Source: an uncultured Eubacteriales bacterium
GTDB lineage: Bacteria; Bacillota; Clostridia; Oscillospirales; Oscillospiraceae
Assembly: GCA_900554705.1 (NCBI GenBank)
Contig: USIH01000088.1
Coordinates: 1 to 8,897, forward strand
Reading direction: 5' to 3'
DNA: 8,897 nt
The position numbers and the translations under genes are program-made. This document shows positions 7,997-8,897 of the stretch, piece after piece. The notes under the pieces are model-generated. The model was not told the DNA's origin and did no database searches. It was given only the letters and a program-made list of their open reading frames with translations. Every line of letters starts with the position of its first letter. Position 1 is the first letter of the stretch.

Positions 7997-8083
7997 GTCG
8001 AAGTCGTCCTTCTCGTGCGGGTCGCCGAAGAGCAGAATCCTAAACTCTCCGTCCTCGTTGAATTTGAACTGCTTGTCATACAT
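7472..8083 (-). CDS. Metallophosphoesterase, N-terminal fragment only, broken at the junction
   Basis: The first 90 codons (8083 to 7814) look like the start of a calcineurin-type metallophosphoesterase. FRILLFGDPHEK holds the metal-binding D21-x-H23, and LKPDLAVYMGDIC (51-63) holds the second GD motif. VAPAVERG (83-90) fits the stretch that usually precedes IPxxxxxGNHD. The GNHD motif and the later GHxH never appear. Beyond codon 90 the frame stays open to 7472 only as the antisense of rseP, so that part is not real protein. The ATG at 8083 has AAGGAG (complement of 8092-8097) 8 nt upstream and overlaps the end of the dihydrolipoyl dehydrogenase gene by 8 nt, so the two form one operon. Substrate unknown. 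Codon choice (ATA, AGG present) matches the dehydrogenase rather than rseP. Confidence 0.7.
   Translation of the reverse strand: MYDKQFKFNEDGEFRILLFGDPHEKDDFDSKEGKAKRADTLKFHETAFKALKPDLAVYMGDICSIPSGDADMEPVVRQLKGLVAPAVERGNGKQVHHGKVDRDKREEIEHVQQSHADVLRLGAGLGDALDDHDGAADVLDACLAAEEILKPQPHQPRKIDAQIPRVGQNAAHGRLRVGDIKGIGPIVLSLLVLEGVQAQVGIV
7814..7834. other. Chimeric junction between two unrelated gene blocks
   Basis: These 21 bases encode PALDGGR of rseP on the plus strand and APAVERG of the metallophosphoesterase on the minus strand, seven codons in phase in each. To the left, only rseP homology continues; to the right, only phosphoesterase homology continues. Both genes are broken here and face each other. 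The pattern is what an assembler joining two genomes at a shared short word would give, or a recombination event at microhomology. Confidence 0.75.
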
Positions 8084-8897
8084 CACAATTGCTCCTTATC
8101 TGAAAAACGGCCTCTCTTATTGCCTCGCTCACCGTGGGGTGGGGGAACGCCGTGTTTCTAATTTCTTCTACAGTCATATTTTTTGCTATCATTGCCGCCG
8201 CGCCGCAGATAAGCTCCGACGCCTCGCCGCCCGCTATGTGAACTCCGAGCAGCCTGCCGCTTGATTTTTCCGCTGTTAGTTTGCAAAAGCCGTCCTGTCC
8301 GCCCTGCGCAAAAAATCTGCCGCTCGCGCGCAGAGACACCTCGGCGCACACGGCGTCAATGCCTTTTTCGAGCGCGCCCTCGAGCGTATCGCCGACGGAC
8401 GCCGCCTCGGAGAAGGTGAACACAACCTGCGGTATCGCAAGATAGTTTACCTCGTTCGTTTTCCCGAGAATATTGTTTATCGCCGCTTCCGCCTCACGGT
8501 ATGCGGCGTGAGCGGACATGGCCTTTCCGTTTACGTCTCCCGCGGCAAAAACGCCGAGAACGGCAGTTCTCATCCGACTGTCCGTGCCGAGGCTTTCGAG
8601 CCCGATGTTCTCAATGCCCAAGCCGTCCGAGCACGCGGTTCTGCCCGACGCATTTATTATGATATCCGCGCTTGCGGTTCCCGTTTTGCCGTGCGCGTCG
8701 GTGTATTCAACGCGCCTGCCGTCCGCCGAAACCGCCTTGTGAGAGGTCAGGATATTTATTCCGTTTTTTCTGAGACTGCGCCGCAAAAATGAGCCGATAT
8801 TTTTGTCCATAGTCGGAGCGAGCCTGTCCGCCTGCTCGATTACCGACACGCGGCAGCCGAGCGCGTTCAGGTATTCGGCGGCCTCGAGCCCCGCCGC
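8076..8897 (-). CDS. lpdA: Dihydrolipoyl dehydrogenase, C-terminal part (5' end beyond window)
   Basis: The FAD-dependent E3 subunit that reoxidises dihydrolipoamide in 2-oxoacid dehydrogenase, acetoin dehydrogenase or glycine cleavage complexes, with NAD+ as acceptor. The 273 residues seen begin inside the NAD-binding Rossmann motif (AAGLEAAEYLNALG) and continue through the second FAD-contact segment VLGVFAAGDVNG. The dimerisation domain follows with QVVFTFSEAASVG, LLGVHIAGGEASELI and the catalytic His-Glu pair in FPHPTVSEAI. The redox-active CxxxxC disulfide lies upstream, outside the window, so the catalytic cysteines cannot be confirmed and another family of pyridine nucleotide-disulfide oxidoreductase is not fully excluded. 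It ends with a TGA at 8076-8078, overlapping the phosphoesterase start. It belongs to the right-hand block and probably not to the same locus, or genome, as the pyrH-rseP operon. Confidence 0.85.
   Translation of the reverse strand, partial: AAGLEAAEYLNALGCRVSVIEQADRLAPTMDKNIGSFLRRSLRKNGINILTSHKAVSADGRRVEYTDAHGKTGTASADIIINASGRTACSDGLGIENIGLESLGTDSRMRTAVLGVFAAGDVNGKAMSAHAAYREAEAAINNILGKTNEVNYLAIPQVVFTFSEAASVGDTLEGALEKGIDAVCAEVSLRASGRFFAQGGQDGFCKLTAEKSSGRLLGVHIAGGEASELICGAAAMIAKNMTVEEIRNTAFPHPTVSEAIREAVFQIRSNCDV

Overview
The left seven-eighths of the window (1 to about 7834) looks like chromosomal housekeeping DNA from a GC-rich member of the Clostridia, plausibly an Oscillospiraceae/Ruminococcaceae-type gut bacterium. 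This rests on the Firmicutes-type gene order pyrH-frr-uppS-cdsA-dxr-rseP, AGGAGG-like ribosome binding sites, TTGxxx/TATAAT-like promoters, a bacterial-type glutaminyl-tRNA synthetase, and a stand-alone VWA protein of a kind I associate with Clostridia. The assignment is inference; no 16S or other taxonomic marker is present.

Layout: 1-92 holds two tandem hairpins that look like terminators. A small VWA-domain protein (93-734, minus) and glnS (942-2657, minus) follow, separated by a gap that contains a long hairpin. glnS and pyrH are divergently transcribed from a 203-bp intergenic region with one good sigma-A-type promoter for each direction (2690-2718 minus, 2799-2827 plus). From 2861 rightward, pyrH, frr, uppS, cdsA, dxr and rseP are packed tightly, with gaps or overlaps of 1, 55, -1, 1 and 10 nt. 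They supply UMP kinase, ribosome recycling, undecaprenyl-diphosphate synthesis, CDP-diacylglycerol synthesis, the first committed step of the MEP isoprenoid pathway (which feeds UppS), and a site-2 membrane protease.

The operon breaks off abnormally. rseP is intact to the conserved LDGGR motif (7820-7834), then changes at once into the antisense strand of an unrelated metallophosphoesterase gene. That gene runs the other way (from 8083), is itself broken at the same point, and lies immediately downstream of a dihydrolipoyl dehydrogenase gene that continues past the window end (8076-8897, minus). The right block also uses codons such as ATA, AGA and AGG more freely than the left. The two blocks meet at a 21-bp stretch (7814-7834) that makes sense in both proteins, on opposite strands and in phase. 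The simplest reading is a chimeric join, either an assembly artefact at a shared k-mer or a microhomology-mediated rearrangement. It should be resolved before any novelty is claimed here.

I found no CRISPR array, insertion sequence, tRNA, rRNA or recognisable new defence or biosynthetic system. The most informative feature is the junction; the rest is conserved core metabolism with a few regulatory details worth checking.
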